A stretch of 64,000 nucleotides of DNA from Dechloromonas aromatica (nom. nud.) (lineage in GTDB: Bacteria; Pseudomonadota; Gammaproteobacteria; Burkholderiales; Rhodocyclaceae), in assembly GCA_017848965.1 (NCBI GenBank), contig JAFIHA010000016.1, positions 1 to 64,000 of the forward strand, in the 5' to 3' direction. Made by a program: the position numbers and the translations under genes. Of the stretch, positions 37,069-47,100 are shown in pieces. The first letter of the stretch is position 1. Every line of letters starts with the position of its first letter. The notes beneath the pieces are model-generated. The model saw only the letters and a list, made by a program, of their open reading frames with translations. It was not told the origin of the DNA and did no database searches.

Positions 37069-39309
37069 ATGCTCAATACCAACGTTTCCACCGCGCCGCG
37101 TCCCCTGTTTTCCTGGCGCAAATTCTGGGCCCAGCGTTTTGGTCCCGCCCCCTTCCTCCCCATGTCGCGCGCCGAAATGGACCGGCTCGGCTGGGATTCC
37201 TGCGACATCATCCTGATCACTGGCGATGCCTACATCGATCACCCGAGCTTCGGCATGGCGCTGATCGGGCGGCTCCTCGAGGCGCAGGGTTTCCGGGTCG
37301 GCATCATCAGCCAGCCGGACTGGAATTCGGCGGCCGATTTCCGCCAGCTCGGCAAACCCAACCTGTTTTTCGGCGTCACCGCCGGCAACATGGATTCGAT
37401 GGTCAATCGTTACACCTCGGACCGCAAGCCGCGCTCGGACGACGCTTACACGCCGAATGCCGAGCCGAACAAGCGGCCGGACCGCGCCGTCACGGTGTAC
37501 GCCCAGCGCTGCCGCGAGGCCTTCGCCGGAACACCGGTGGTGATCGGCTCGATCGAGGCCAGCCTGCGCCGCATCGCCCATTACGACTACTGGTCGGACA
37601 AGGTGCGCCGTTCGGTGCTGCCCGATTCCAAGGCCGACCTGCTGGTCTTCGGCAATGCAGAGCGCGCCATCGTCGAACTGGCGCACCGCCTGGCCAAGGG
37701 CGAGAAGATTTCGGAAATCCGCGACCTGCGCGGCACCGCCTTCATGGTCGGGCGCGACTGGCTGCCGGCGGCCGACTGGGACGAAATCGATTCGACCGAG
37801 ATCGATACGCCCGGCGCGCTGGTCAAACACGCCGATCCTTACGCGATGGACGAGAGGGCCGGCAACAGTGCCGGTTCGGCGCTGCCTGCCACCGACGGCG
37901 GCCAGCCGGTGCGCATCGTTGCGCGTGCCGAGCGTCTGGCCGCCCGCCGTGAGCGCCGCGCCCACAGTGTCGTCCGCTTGCCGGCCTACGAGCAGGTCAA
38001 GGACGATCCGGTGCTCTACGCCCACGCTTCGCGCACCTTCCACCTCGAATCCAACCCGGGCAACGCCCGCGCGCTGCGCCAGGCGCACGGCGAGCGCGAC
38101 GTCTGGTTGAACCCGCCGCCGGTACCGCTTTCCACCGAGGAACTCGACGCCGTCTACGAGCTACCTTACGCGCGGCGGCCGCATCCGGCCTATGGCGAGG
38201 CGAAGATTCCGGCCTGGGAGATGATCCGCTTCTCGGTCAACATCATGCGCGGCTGTTTCGGCGGTTGCACCTTCTGCTCGATCACCGAGCACGAAGGGCG
38301 CATCATCCAGAGCCGTTCCGAGGATTCGGTGATCCGCGAGATCGAGGAAATGCGCGACAAGACGCCGGGCTTCACCGGCATCGTTTCCGACCTCGGCGGG
38401 CCGACCGCCAACATGTACCACTTGAAGTGCAAGGACGAGAAGATCGAAGCGGCCTGCAGGCGGCTGTCCTGCGTCTATCCCGACATCTGCGACAACCTCG
38501 GCACCGACCACACGCCGCTGATTTCGCTCTACCGCCGCGCACGCAGCCTGAAGGGGGTCAAGAAGGTGCTGATCGGCTCCGGTCTGCGCTACGATCTGGC
38601 GGTGCGCTCGCCCGAGTACATCAAGGAACTGGTCCAGCACCATGTCGGTGGCTACCTGAAGATCGCCCCGGAACATACCGAAGAAGGCCCGCTGTCGAAA
38701 ATGATGAAGCCCGGCATCGGCAGCTACGACCGCTTCAAGCAGCTATTCGACCGTTTTTCGCGCGAGGCGGGCAAGGAGCAGTACCTGATTCCCTACTTCA
38801 TCGCCGCGCATCCGGGGACGACCGACGCCGACATGGTCAACCTGGCGCTGTGGCTGAAGAAGAACAACTTCCGTCTCGACCAGGTGCAGACCTTCCTGCC
38901 GACGCCGATGGCGCTGGCGACGACGATGTATCACAGCGAGAGAAATCCGCTGAAGAAGCTGCACCGCCAGGTCGGAGAAACCGTCGGCGCCGTGCGTGGC
39001 GCGCGCCAGCGCAAGCTGCACAAGGCTTTCCTGCGCTACCACGACCCGGAAAACTGGCCGTTGCTGCGCGAAGCCTTGAAGGAAATGGGCCGCGCCGACC
39101 TGATCGGCAATGGCAAGAAACAACTGGTGCCGGCCTGGCAGCCGGCCGGTACCGGGCTGAAGGCGGCTGGCGCCATCCGCCAGACGCCAGAGAGAAAGGG
39201 TGGGGCACAGCGCCCGACAGCGGCAACGCGTAACGGCACCGGCGGACCTCGCCCGGCAACGGGCGGCGCCCGCCAGCCGGGGCCGCGCAAGACAAGATCA
39301 CCACGATGA
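37069..39309 (+). CDS. ygiQ: YgiQ-family radical SAM protein
   Basis: The 746-residue protein matches YgiQ: an N-terminal domain with [11 protein letters not shown], a radical SAM core with the iron-sulfur motif CFGGCTFC (Cys396, 400, 403), and a basic, disordered C-terminus rich in G, R and P. The reaction catalysed by YgiQ is not established. A TAAAAT hexamer ends five bases before the ATG at 37069, so the mRNA may have almost no leader. The next start codon at 39306 overlaps its stop, but a better start exists for the downstream gene. Confidence 0.92.
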   Translation: MLNTNVSTAPRPLFSWRKFWAQRFGPAPFLPMSRAEMDRLGWDSCDIILITGDAYIDHPSFGMALIGRLLEAQGFRVGIISQPDWNSAADFRQLGKPNLFFGVTAGNMDSMVNRYTSDRKPRSDDAYTPNAEPNKRPDRAVTVYAQRCREAFAGTPVVIGSIEASLRRIAHYDYWSDKVRRSVLPDSKADLLVFGNAERAIVELAHRLAKGEKISEIRDLRGTAFMVGRDWLPAADWDEIDSTEIDTPGALVKHADPYAMDERAGNSAGSALPATDGGQPVRIVARAERLAARRERRAHSVVRLPAYEQVKDDPVLYAHASRTFHLESNPGNARALRQAHGERDVWLNPPPVPLSTEELDAVYELPYARRPHPAYGEAKIPAWEMIRFSVNIMRGCFGGCTFCSITEHEGRIIQSRSEDSVIREIEEMRDKTPGFTGIVSDLGGPTANMYHLKCKDEKIEAACRRLSCVYPDICDNLGTDHTPLISLYRRARSLKGVKKVLIGSGLRYDLAVRSPEYIKELVQHHVGGYLKIAPEHTEEGPLSKMMKPGIGSYDRFKQLFDRFSREAGKEQYLIPYFIAAHPGTTDADMVNLALWLKKNNFRLDQVQTFLPTPMALATTMYHSERNPLKKLHRQVGETVGAVRGARQRKLHKAFLRYHDPENWPLLREALKEMGRADLIGNGKKQLVPAWQPAGTGLKAAGAIRQTPERKGGAQRPTAATRNGTGGPRPATGGARQPGPRKTRSPR

Positions 39310-39323
39310 AGCAGGGAGAAAGC

Positions 39324-39716
39324 ATGGAAGCACAACAGACCACCATCTACGAGAAAATCGGTGGCGCAGCGACGGTCGGCCGGCTCGCCGACCGCTTCTA
39401 CGAATTGATGGACAGCGTCGCCCAGTTCAAGGAGTTGCGCGCGATGCACCCGGAAAGCCTGGCCGGTTCGCGCGACAAGCTGTTCAAGTTCCTCTCCGGC
39501 TGGTTCGGCGGCCCCGACCTGTTCGTCCAGGAATTCGGCCATCCGATGTTGCGCGCCCGCCACATGCCGTTTGCCATCGGCACCCTGGAACGCGACCAGT
39601 GGGTGGCGTGCATGGTGCTGGCGATGGAAGACGTCGGCATCGACGCGGATGTGCGCAAGGTGCTGCTCAACAACTTCTTCAACACCGCCGACTTCATGCG
39701 CAACAAGGAAGGCTGA
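39324..39716 (+). CDS. Group II truncated haemoglobin
   Basis: This 130-residue protein is a TrHb2-type globin that binds oxygen or nitric oxide. Visible are the N-terminal YEKIGGAATVGRLADRFY, the proximal histidine in LRARHMPFAIG and the group II tryptophan in RDQWVACM. ATG 39324 is preferred because GGGAGAAAG lies just upstream; ATG 39306, overlapping the ygiQ stop, lacks such a site. It ends four bases before the convergent esterase gene. A role in NO or O2 handling is the family expectation. Confidence 0.93.
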   Translation: MEAQQTTIYEKIGGAATVGRLADRFYELMDSVAQFKELRAMHPESLAGSRDKLFKFLSGWFGGPDLFVQEFGHPMLRARHMPFAIGTLERDQWVACMVLAMEDVGIDADVRKVLLNNFFNTADFMRNKEG

Positions 39717-39720
39717 GCTT

Positions 39721-40668
39721 TCAGCTGCCCGCGACTTCGACGAAGAAATTCCAGATCGTGTCGTTGGCGTCCAGCGCCTGCGACGCTTCGCCCTTGCCGC
39801 GCCGGACACGTGCCGCACCGGGCCAGGAGTGTCCGCCTTCAGCCGTCACGCAAAGCTGCACGGCAGCCGCTTCGCGGCAGCCGGCGTAGCGTTCGCACCA
39901 GGCGCCGGGACGTTCGAGGATGCGCCGCGGCGCCGGCTGGCAGCCGTTGCGCCGGACCCAGCGGCTGATCGTTTCCGGGACCGAAACGAAATCCATGACC
40001 TGGCGCCGGTCGCGGAAGGCGTCGGCGCCAGCGCCACCGTCAAACAGCACGTGGCTGTCGTCGCGGGCATGGATGTGCAGGATTGGCACCGGACGCGCCG
40101 GCCGGCAATCGGCGACCGCTTCGGTGCCGGCGACGGCGGCGACGGCGCGGAACAGGTCGGCGGCTTCGCAGGCCAGACGGTAAGCCATCATGCCGCCGTT
40201 CGACATGCCGGTGGCGAAGATCCGCTGGCGGTCGATCGGCGTCCGCCGCGAAACGTCGGCGACGACGGCGCGGATGAAAGCGACATCATCGCTGCCGGTG
40301 TCGCGGGCGTTGCCGCAGCAGCCACCGGCGTTCCAGGTGGCCAGCCGGCCGCGCGGCAGGCGGCTGTGGCCGTTGGGGAAGACGACGGCGAAACCGGCGC
40401 GCTCGGCCTTGCCGATCAGGCCGTAGCGTTCGTCGTCGGCCATGAACTCGGCGTGGCCGCCGCCACCGTGCAGGGCGACAAGCAGCGGCAAGGGGCCGGC
40501 ATGGGCGCTTGTGTCGGGCAGGTAGAGCACGTAGCGGCGTGTCTTGCCGGCGAATTCCAGCGTCACCTGCTGGCTGCGGGCTTCGTTCCGCGACGGATAA
40601 TCCGCGCCTGCCACCAAGGGTGATCCGGCGCTGGCCAGCGCAAGCAGGAGGAGGTAAGTGGCGCGCAT
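39721..40668 (-). CDS. Secreted LpqC-like / PHB-depolymerase-family esterase
   Basis: The 315-residue alpha/beta hydrolase has a cleavable signal peptide (cleavage about residue 21), an oxyanion-type ALHGGGGHAEF, the nucleophile elbow GMSNGGMMA (Ser156), and a probable catalytic aspartate (HARDDSH) and histidine (GGHSWPG). Relatives act on short polyhydroxybutyrate or feruloyl/acyl esters. It lies three bases downstream of the AI-2E-family gene, as the last cistron of a three-gene minus-strand operon. The substrate is not identifiable. Confidence 0.87.
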   Translation of the reverse strand: MRATYLLLLALASAGSPLVAGADYPSRNEARSQQVTLEFAGKTRRYVLYLPDTSAHAGPLPLLVALHGGGGHAEFMADDERYGLIGKAERAGFAVVFPNGHSRLPRGRLATWNAGGCCGNARDTGSDDVAFIRAVVADVSRRTPIDRQRIFATGMSNGGMMAYRLACEAADLFRAVAAVAGTEAVADCRPARPVPILHIHARDDSHVLFDGGAGADAFRDRRQVMDFVSVPETISRWVRRNGCQPAPRRILERPGAWCERYAGCREAAAVQLCVTAEGGHSWPGAARVRRGKGEASQALDANDTIWNFFVEVAGS

Positions 40669-40671
40669 CGT

Positions 40672-41793
40672 TCAGCCCGTTTCATCCAGTCCGCCCGCAG
40701 CGCTCTGGCGACGCAGGCGGGTGGCCAGGCGGTGGCGGGCGAGCAGGCGGTCGTCGTTGAGGATTTGTCCGGCGGCTCGTCCCAGCACGTAACAGATGCC
40801 GGTCAGCGGCAGGACCAGCATCAGGCCCGTGATGCCGGCCAGGGCGCCGCCGGCGAACAGCATCAGTACGCTGAGCAGAGGATGCATGTGCAGGCTGCGG
40901 CCGATCGTCTGCGGCATGAAGACGAAGTCGTCGAGCAGGCGGACGGCGACGAAGAGAAGCACGGCGCCGTAGGCGATGGTGGGCTGGTCGGCGAAATCGG
41001 TCGCGGCGACCATCAGCACCAGGGCGCAACCGGCGATCGAGCCGACGTAGGGAATCCAGGCCAGTATGGCCGCGACCAGCGCCAGCATCAGCGCGTGGTC
41101 GAAACCGATCAGCCAGAGGCCGCTCCCGAGGACGATGGTGTCTACGACGGTGAGTTCGATCAGGCCGACGAAATACTGGCGGGCGGTCTGGTCGAGTTGG
41201 GCGATCAGGTCGAGACCGCGTTCAAAGAAGGCGTTGGGGATGGCGCTGACGAGGAAACGCTTGAAATGCCAGCCGTCGCGCAGCATGAAGTAGGTGATGA
41301 ACGGCGCCAGCAGCACCGACGGCGCCCAGGCGGCGACGCCCATCAGGACGCCGGGCAGGTGGCTGGCGGCAAAGCCCTCGACGAAGAGGTCGATATGATG
41401 AGTCATCGCCTGGGCGCCACCGATCCGGGCAAAAAGGGCGGAGCGCTGCTCCAGGAGGGACAAGGTATCGATGATCAGGCGCAGGCCGCCTTCGATATAG
41501 CGCAGTGCATTGTCGGTCCAGTTGCTGTCGCCGGTCGACAGCCAGGCGACCAGCGCGAAACCGGCGAGCAGCATGGCGAGCAGCGCCGCCAGGCCGACCA
41601 TCAGGGCTGCCAGCGCATGGCTGAAGCCGCGCAGGACAAGCAGCGATTTGAGCGGTGTCAGCAGGTAATACATCATCAGCGCCAGCAGTAGCGGCACGAT
41701 CAGCCACAAGGCTTTCTGCAGTAACAGGAGCAGCCCGCAACTGGCGGCGATGATCGCCAGCCAGGCCAGCGGGCCGGGGCGATAGTCGGTCAT
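40672..41793 (-). CDS. AI-2E-family (PerM/YdiK-like) membrane transporter
   Basis: The 373-residue inner-membrane protein has about eight helices and the family pattern: paired N-terminal helices, a soluble middle segment (about 90-150), then WIPYVGSIAG and DDFVFMPQTIGRSLHMHPLL. Despite the family name most members are not known to export AI-2. It overlaps the cNMP-binding gene (ATGA at 41790-41793) and is followed closely by the esterase. Confidence 0.87.
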   Translation of the reverse strand: MTDYRPGPLAWLAIIAASCGLLLLLQKALWLIVPLLLALMMYYLLTPLKSLLVLRGFSHALAALMVGLAALLAMLLAGFALVAWLSTGDSNWTDNALRYIEGGLRLIIDTLSLLEQRSALFARIGGAQAMTHHIDLFVEGFAASHLPGVLMGVAAWAPSVLLAPFITYFMLRDGWHFKRFLVSAIPNAFFERGLDLIAQLDQTARQYFVGLIELTVVDTIVLGSGLWLIGFDHALMLALVAAILAWIPYVGSIAGCALVLMVAATDFADQPTIAYGAVLLFVAVRLLDDFVFMPQTIGRSLHMHPLLSVLMLFAGGALAGITGLMLVLPLTGICYVLGRAAGQILNDDRLLARHRLATRLRRQSAAGGLDETG

Positions 41794-42269
41794 GGTGTGC
41801 TGGTGCGCTTGCCGCCATCTTCCAGCATGCCGCGCAGGCGGGCACCCAACTGGCGGGCGAGTTGCAGGGTCAGCCGGCTGGCGATCCGCGAATGGGCTTC
41901 GAGCAGACGCTCGAAATCGCCGCGATAGAGTGCGCTCAAGGTGCTTTCGGTCTGCGCCCTGGCCTGCGCCGAGCGCAGCGACTGATCAAGCAGCGCCATT
42001 TCGCCGAAAAAATTGCCGGGACCGAGCACGGCAACCGGCGTTTCCCTGGTGGTGATCGTGCGGATCGCGATATTGCCGAGCCGTACGATATACAGCGCCT
42101 GTCCATCGTCGCCTTCGTCGAAGACGATTTCGCCGGCCTGGTATTGCCGGGTATGCAACATGCTCTCGACGATGCCGAGTTCACTTTTGTTGAGCCCGGC
42201 GAAGAGGGTACTGCGGGCCAGTGGATAAAGGTCCGAAGCGGGCGTCTTGCGGCGAATGAATCCGGTCAT
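41790..42269 (-). CDS. Stand-alone cyclic-nucleotide-binding protein
   Basis: The 159-residue protein is a single cNMP-binding domain with GEIVFDEGDDGQALYIV and the phosphate-binding cassette FGEMALLDQSLRSAQA, which keeps the essential Glu and Arg. No DNA-binding domain follows, so it is not a CRP homologue; the C-terminal helix might contact a partner. Overlap with the transporter gene suggests that it regulates that transporter. A CHASE2-adenylate cyclase is encoded 8 kb away. Confidence 0.85.
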   Translation of the reverse strand: MTGFIRRKTPASDLYPLARSTLFAGLNKSELGIVESMLHTRQYQAGEIVFDEGDDGQALYIVRLGNIAIRTITTRETPVAVLGPGNFFGEMALLDQSLRSAQARAQTESTLSALYRGDFERLLEAHSRIASRLTLQLARQLGARLRGMLEDGGKRTSTP

Positions 42270-42511
42270 CGCGTTTCGCAGAATAGTTTGACGCAGCGGA
42301 TTATCACATTCTTCGTCCGGCTTGGGTGAGGCGTCGGTATTAAGGAAATTCCCGGAAAAAGCACCTTGGCAATGCGGGTGAGTGTGGAAATTTGTTAACT
42401 TCTCTTAACTTCTCTCTGTTAGTATTTTTGCCCATGGAGTAATTCATAAAGCATTGATAATGCACTGATTCGGAGCATGACAATGCAATAATCCGATGGC
42501 ATGGGGTGGGT
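42270..42511. promoter_or_regulatory. AT-rich promoter region of the two-partner secretion operon
   Basis: This divergent region between the cNMP-binding gene and tpsB is much richer in A and T than its surroundings. It contains a perfect tandem 10-mer, TTAACTTCTC twice at 42395-42414, and a GCATT-GAT-AATGC inverted repeat at 42451-42463. No coding potential supported by a ribosome-binding site was found. Confidence 0.45.
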
Positions 42512-44107
42512 ATGTTGTATAAATATTCGGCGGTCGGGGTTCTGCTTGCCTGCGCCATTTCGGCACAGGCTGGAGATACGTTTCCGATCAGGAAATATCA
42601 GGTCGATGGAAATTCACTGTTATCGGCGGGGGAGCTGGACAGTTTGCTGGCGCCTTATGTCGGGGAGCAGGGGGATTTCGGCCGGATTCAGCTGGCGCTG
42701 GAAGCACTTGAAACGGCTTACCGACAACGGGGCTACGCTGCGGTTCAGGTCCGGGCGCCGGAACAGGAGTTGACCGGCGGCACGGTCCGCTTCGTGGTGA
42801 TCGAACCCCTGCTTGGTCAAGTCAAGCTGCCGGAAACCCAGGCCTACTTCAACGAAGCCAACCTGCGTCAGGCGCTTCCCGGCTTGCGTGAGGGAGCAGT
42901 GCCGAATACCCGGGAAATCTCGCAGCAGGTCGAGTTGAGCAACGAGAACCCGGCGCGGCAGATGGAAGTCATCCTCGGCCTGGGGCAGCAGGAGGGTTTT
43001 GTCGATGCCCGCATCAAGGTCGAGGAAAGCAATCCCTTGCGGTTTTTCGGTAGCCTGGACAACACCGGTACCCGGCAGACTGGCCGCAGCCGACTGAGCG
43101 TCGGCGTGCAGCATGCCAACCTGTTCAATCGGGATCACGTATTGACGGCAGCGCTGGCGATCTCGCCGGAGAAGGTGCAGCAGGTGGCGGTCGGTTCGGT
43201 CAGCTATCGCATCCCGTTCTATGAGCGGAATGGCGTCGTCGATGTGTTCTACGCGAATTCCGATGTCGATGCCGGCACGACGACGACGACCGCCGGGCCG
43301 CTCAATTTCAGCGGGCGAGGCAGTATCTTCGGCTTCCGTTACACCCACATCCTGCCACGGCAGGGAGAGTATTCCTCGCGCGTCTCGCTGGCCTGGGATT
43401 ATCGCGACTACGATAACAATTGTTCGCTCGGCGCCTTTGGTGGGGCAGGTTGCGGTTCAGCCAATACCGATGTCGTCGTCAAGCCTCTGACGTTGACGTA
43501 TTCGGGGCAGCGCGTCAGCGCCGGCGATGTCCTTGAATACAGCCTTGGATTGAGTGCCAACCTGCCCGGTGGCCACAACGGCGGGCGTTCGGCGTTCGCC
43601 GATGCGCGACCGAGCCCGACTGGTGGCAAGGGCGCGCCAGCCGACTATTACATCCTGCGCGGCAGCCTTTCCCGCCTGCACGCCTTGCCCGGCGACTGGC
43701 AGGTCCGTGGCGCACTCAATTTCCAGTACAGCGAACAGCCGCTGGTCATCTACGAACAGTTGGGACTGGCCGGCAGCCAGGCCGTGCGCGGTTTCCTGGA
43801 GCGCGAGGTGGCAAGGGACAAGGGCGCTTACGCCAATCTCGAGTTCTATACGCCCGATCTCTCGGTCAATCCGGATGGGCACAACCTGCGCCTGCTGGCT
43901 TTTGTCGATGGCGCCTATGGGCGCAACAACCTGCTGGCCGGCGAATCCCAGCCCAGGAAATCGGTCAGCAGCTACGGTGTCGGCATGCGTCTGGTGCTGG
44001 GTAAGAACCTGAGTGCCAGGTTTGACGTGGCGCGCGTCATCAAGGGTGCCGAGGCTCGCGATTCCGGCGACATGCGCGGCCATTTCAGCCTGATGGCATC
44101 GTTCTGA
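42512..44107 (+). CDS. Two-partner secretion transporter (TpsB, ShlB/FhaC family)
   Basis: TpsB is an outer-membrane beta-barrel that exports its TpsA partner. The 531-residue protein has a signal peptide (cleavage about ISAQAG), two POTRA domains (about 25-200; IRKYQVDGNSLL, GQVKLPETQAYF), and a C-terminal barrel with the ShlB-type turn PLVIYEQLGLAGSQAVRGF and a final Phe. ATG 42512 is chosen; GTG 42506 would leave the GGGGTGGG-like ribosome-binding site inside the gene. tpsA follows after a 13-base gap. Confidence 0.92.
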   Translation: MLYKYSAVGVLLACAISAQAGDTFPIRKYQVDGNSLLSAGELDSLLAPYVGEQGDFGRIQLALEALETAYRQRGYAAVQVRAPEQELTGGTVRFVVIEPLLGQVKLPETQAYFNEANLRQALPGLREGAVPNTREISQQVELSNENPARQMEVILGLGQQEGFVDARIKVEESNPLRFFGSLDNTGTRQTGRSRLSVGVQHANLFNRDHVLTAALAISPEKVQQVAVGSVSYRIPFYERNGVVDVFYANSDVDAGTTTTTAGPLNFSGRGSIFGFRYTHILPRQGEYSSRVSLAWDYRDYDNNCSLGAFGGAGCGSANTDVVVKPLTLTYSGQRVSAGDVLEYSLGLSANLPGGHNGGRSAFADARPSPTGGKGAPADYYILRGSLSRLHALPGDWQVRGALNFQYSEQPLVIYEQLGLAGSQAVRGFLEREVARDKGAYANLEFYTPDLSVNPDGHNLRLLAFVDGAYGRNNLLAGESQPRKSVSSYGVGMRLVLGKNLSARFDVARVIKGAEARDSGDMRGHFSLMASF

Positions 44108-44120
44108 GGAGATGACGATC

Positions 44121-47100
44121 ATGACACGCAGTTTCAGGTTCAATCTGCTGGCGCTGGCGATCGCTTCCTGCTTCGGTGCCGCCCACGCCAACCCGACCGG
44201 GGGGCAAGTGGTGTCCGGGCAGGCAACGATGGTCAATAGCGGCAACCTGCTGACGGTGACCAATTCGGCCAACGCGATCATCAACTGGCAGACCTTTTCG
44301 ATCGGGCGCAACGAGACGACCCGCTTCGTCCAGCCGTCGGCGAGCAGCGTCGTACTTAACCGGGTGCTCGGCAATAATCCTTCAGAGTTGCTTGGCCAGT
44401 TGCAGTCGAACGGCCGGGTGTTCCTGATCAACCCGGCCGGCATTCTGGTTGGCAAGGATGCAGTGATCGACGTTGCCGGTTTGGTGGCGTCGACGCTGAA
44501 TCTGAGCGATAGCAACTTCCTTGCCGGCAAGCAGAAATTTGACCAGACCCCGGGCGCTGCGGCATTGCACAACGCCGGGACGATCCGTACCGCTGATGGC
44601 GGACAGGTCTATCTGGTGGCGCCCAAGGTCAACAACAGCGGCAGCATCGCCGCGGCGGATGGCACGGTGGTACTGGCCGCCGGCGAGCGCGTCGAGATCG
44701 GCGATACCGCCTTGCCCGGCCTCAAGGTCGAAGTCGTCGGCGCAGGCGAGGCGAGCAATGTCGGTGAGCTGCTGGCCGCTTCCGGCAAGGTGGGCATCGT
44801 CGGCGCGCTGGTGCGCAACAGCGGCAAGGTCGATGTCTCGGCGATCGAGCGTGAAGGCGGTCGCATCTTCCTGCGCGCCGCCCGCAAGGCGACCGTCGAT
44901 GGCGGTGAGTTGCTGGCCACTGGTGCGCGCGGCGGGCGGATCAGCGTCGAGGGCGAGGAGGTGGACATCGCCGCCGGTCTGCTCGACGCTTCCGGCGAGC
45001 AGGCAGGCGGTCAGGTGCTGGTTGGCGGGGGGTATCAGGGGCGCAATTCCGAAGTCAGGAATGCTACCCGGACGCGCTTTGGCAGCGCTGCCGAAATCCG
45101 TGCCGATGCCACCGAAAATGGCAATGGCGGTGAGGTCGTCGTCTGGTCTGACGACACCACGCTGGCCGCTGGGCGGATTTCCGCGCGGGCCGGCACGCTG
45201 GGCGGCGATGGCGGTCTGGTCGAAGTCTCCGGCAAGTCGCACCTGGCTTTCCGGGCGCAGGTCGATACCCGCGCTCCGGCCGGCAAAACCGGTACGCTGC
45301 TGCTCGATCCGAGCGATGTCACCATCGCCAGTCGCGGTGACCGGGTGGCGACGACGGTCGATGGTCAGTTCGACACGGCCTATGCCGTCGCTGGCGCCAG
45401 TGAAAGCTCGGCGTTCACTTTGTACTGGGAAGACCTGGTCAGCCAGTTGGGACAGAACAACGTCGTCGTGCAGACCAGCTCAGCGGCGAGCGGTGCCGGC
45501 AACATCGATGTCGTCGATGGCCAGACCTTCGCCAGCGGCAACCAGCTCAGCTTGCTGGCCGAGAACAACCTGACCGTGCATACCGGCGCCGACATCGTGA
45601 ATACCGGGAACGGCGGCTTCCAGTTCGTTGCTGGCTGGAACCCGACCTCGGGAGCCAGCGCGCCGCTCGCCAACAACGGAACGACGACAGGCACGATGTT
45701 GATCAATGGTGGTTTGCAGACGCAAGGTCAGATCAACCTGAGTTCGAAGGGCGACACGACGCTCAATGGCTTGGTGAAATCGACGGCAGGGCCTGTGGTG
45801 TTGACGGTTGGCGGCAATCTGGAGATCAACCTGCCGGCCGGTGCGCCTGAGCAGTACGTTGATGACGACTATTTCGAATATCGCTTCCCGAGCGGTTACC
45901 TGTTCAGCTTTTATGGCACCAGCTACGACAAGGCCTATATCTCCAGCAACGGCTTGATCACCTTCGGTAGCGGCACCAGTGCTTACAGCGATTCGCAAGG
46001 CGGGCTGGCCGCCTTTCAGATGCCGGTGATTGCCGCAGCGTGGAATGACTGGGAAATCAATGCGTCTCAGGGCGAGTCGATCCAGATCACCCGCCCCAGT
46101 AGCAACGAACTCGCCGTCAAGTGGGATGTCGGGCGTTATTACCGTTCCGGCAACAAGGCGCTGTTCGAAACCGTGCTCAATCGCCAGAACGGCAACATCA
46201 CTTTCAACTACGGGGCAACCAGTACTGAAAGCAATGCTGCCGTCCATCCGGACTTTGCTGGCGACGTCACCATAGGCTTGGCGAAGGGGGATGGTACGGG
46301 GCAGATTTCCGGGTTGATGAACCAGGAAAGTTTCTCGATGCACAACCTGAAATCGACGACCTTCCGGCCGGGCGCCAACGGCTACACGGAGACCATTGCC
46401 AACAGTGGCGGTCAGTTGGCTAGTAAGGGCGCGGTCATCTATTCGTCGGATATCGGCTTCGCCTTCGGCAATACCAATATTGCCTCCTACACCACGCTGC
46501 AGGCCGCAACTCAACTGGTGCTCAATGTCGGTGGTCGGATCAGCGGCTATGGCGGGATCAGTACGCCGTCGCTCGCCATCGATGCCGGACAAGGAGCGGC
46601 GCTTGATGGTGCCTACAATCAGGTCGGTCTTCTGACGGCGAATGTCGGTAGCGGTGGTTTGTCCTTCCAGAACCACAACCTGGCGCAACCGGGCGATTTC
46701 GAGTTTCGCTCGGCTGAGGTCGGCGGGGATATTTATGTCAGTAATTTCGGCGCCACCGTCATCGGCACTGCGGCGCCTGGCATCCGGGCGAGCGGTGGCA
46801 TCAGCGTCGCAGCCAACAGCCCGCTGACGGTCGGCACCTTCGGGGTGACCAGTACCGGTACCGGCAACATTTCGCTGGCGGCGAACAACAACGGTGCGTT
46901 GACCCTGACCGGGCCGGTTCGCACCGGTGGCACGATCAATCTGTTCGGCGGTTCGGTGACCGGTGCGGATGTTTTCGCGCCGGGCGCCTGCATCAATGGC
47001 CAGGCTTGCCAGACCGGGCCGGATCCGGCAGTGGTCAGCCAGGCCCAGTCCCAGCAAAATACCCTGATCAGCTCGATCAGCGGTGGCACGCCGGTGCCGT

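Noticed and set aside
42340..42558. A 72-codon minus-strand frame in the TPS promoter region
   Set aside because: It overlaps the start of tpsB, has no ribosome-binding site, and its translation resembles nothing; the region behaves as a promoter.
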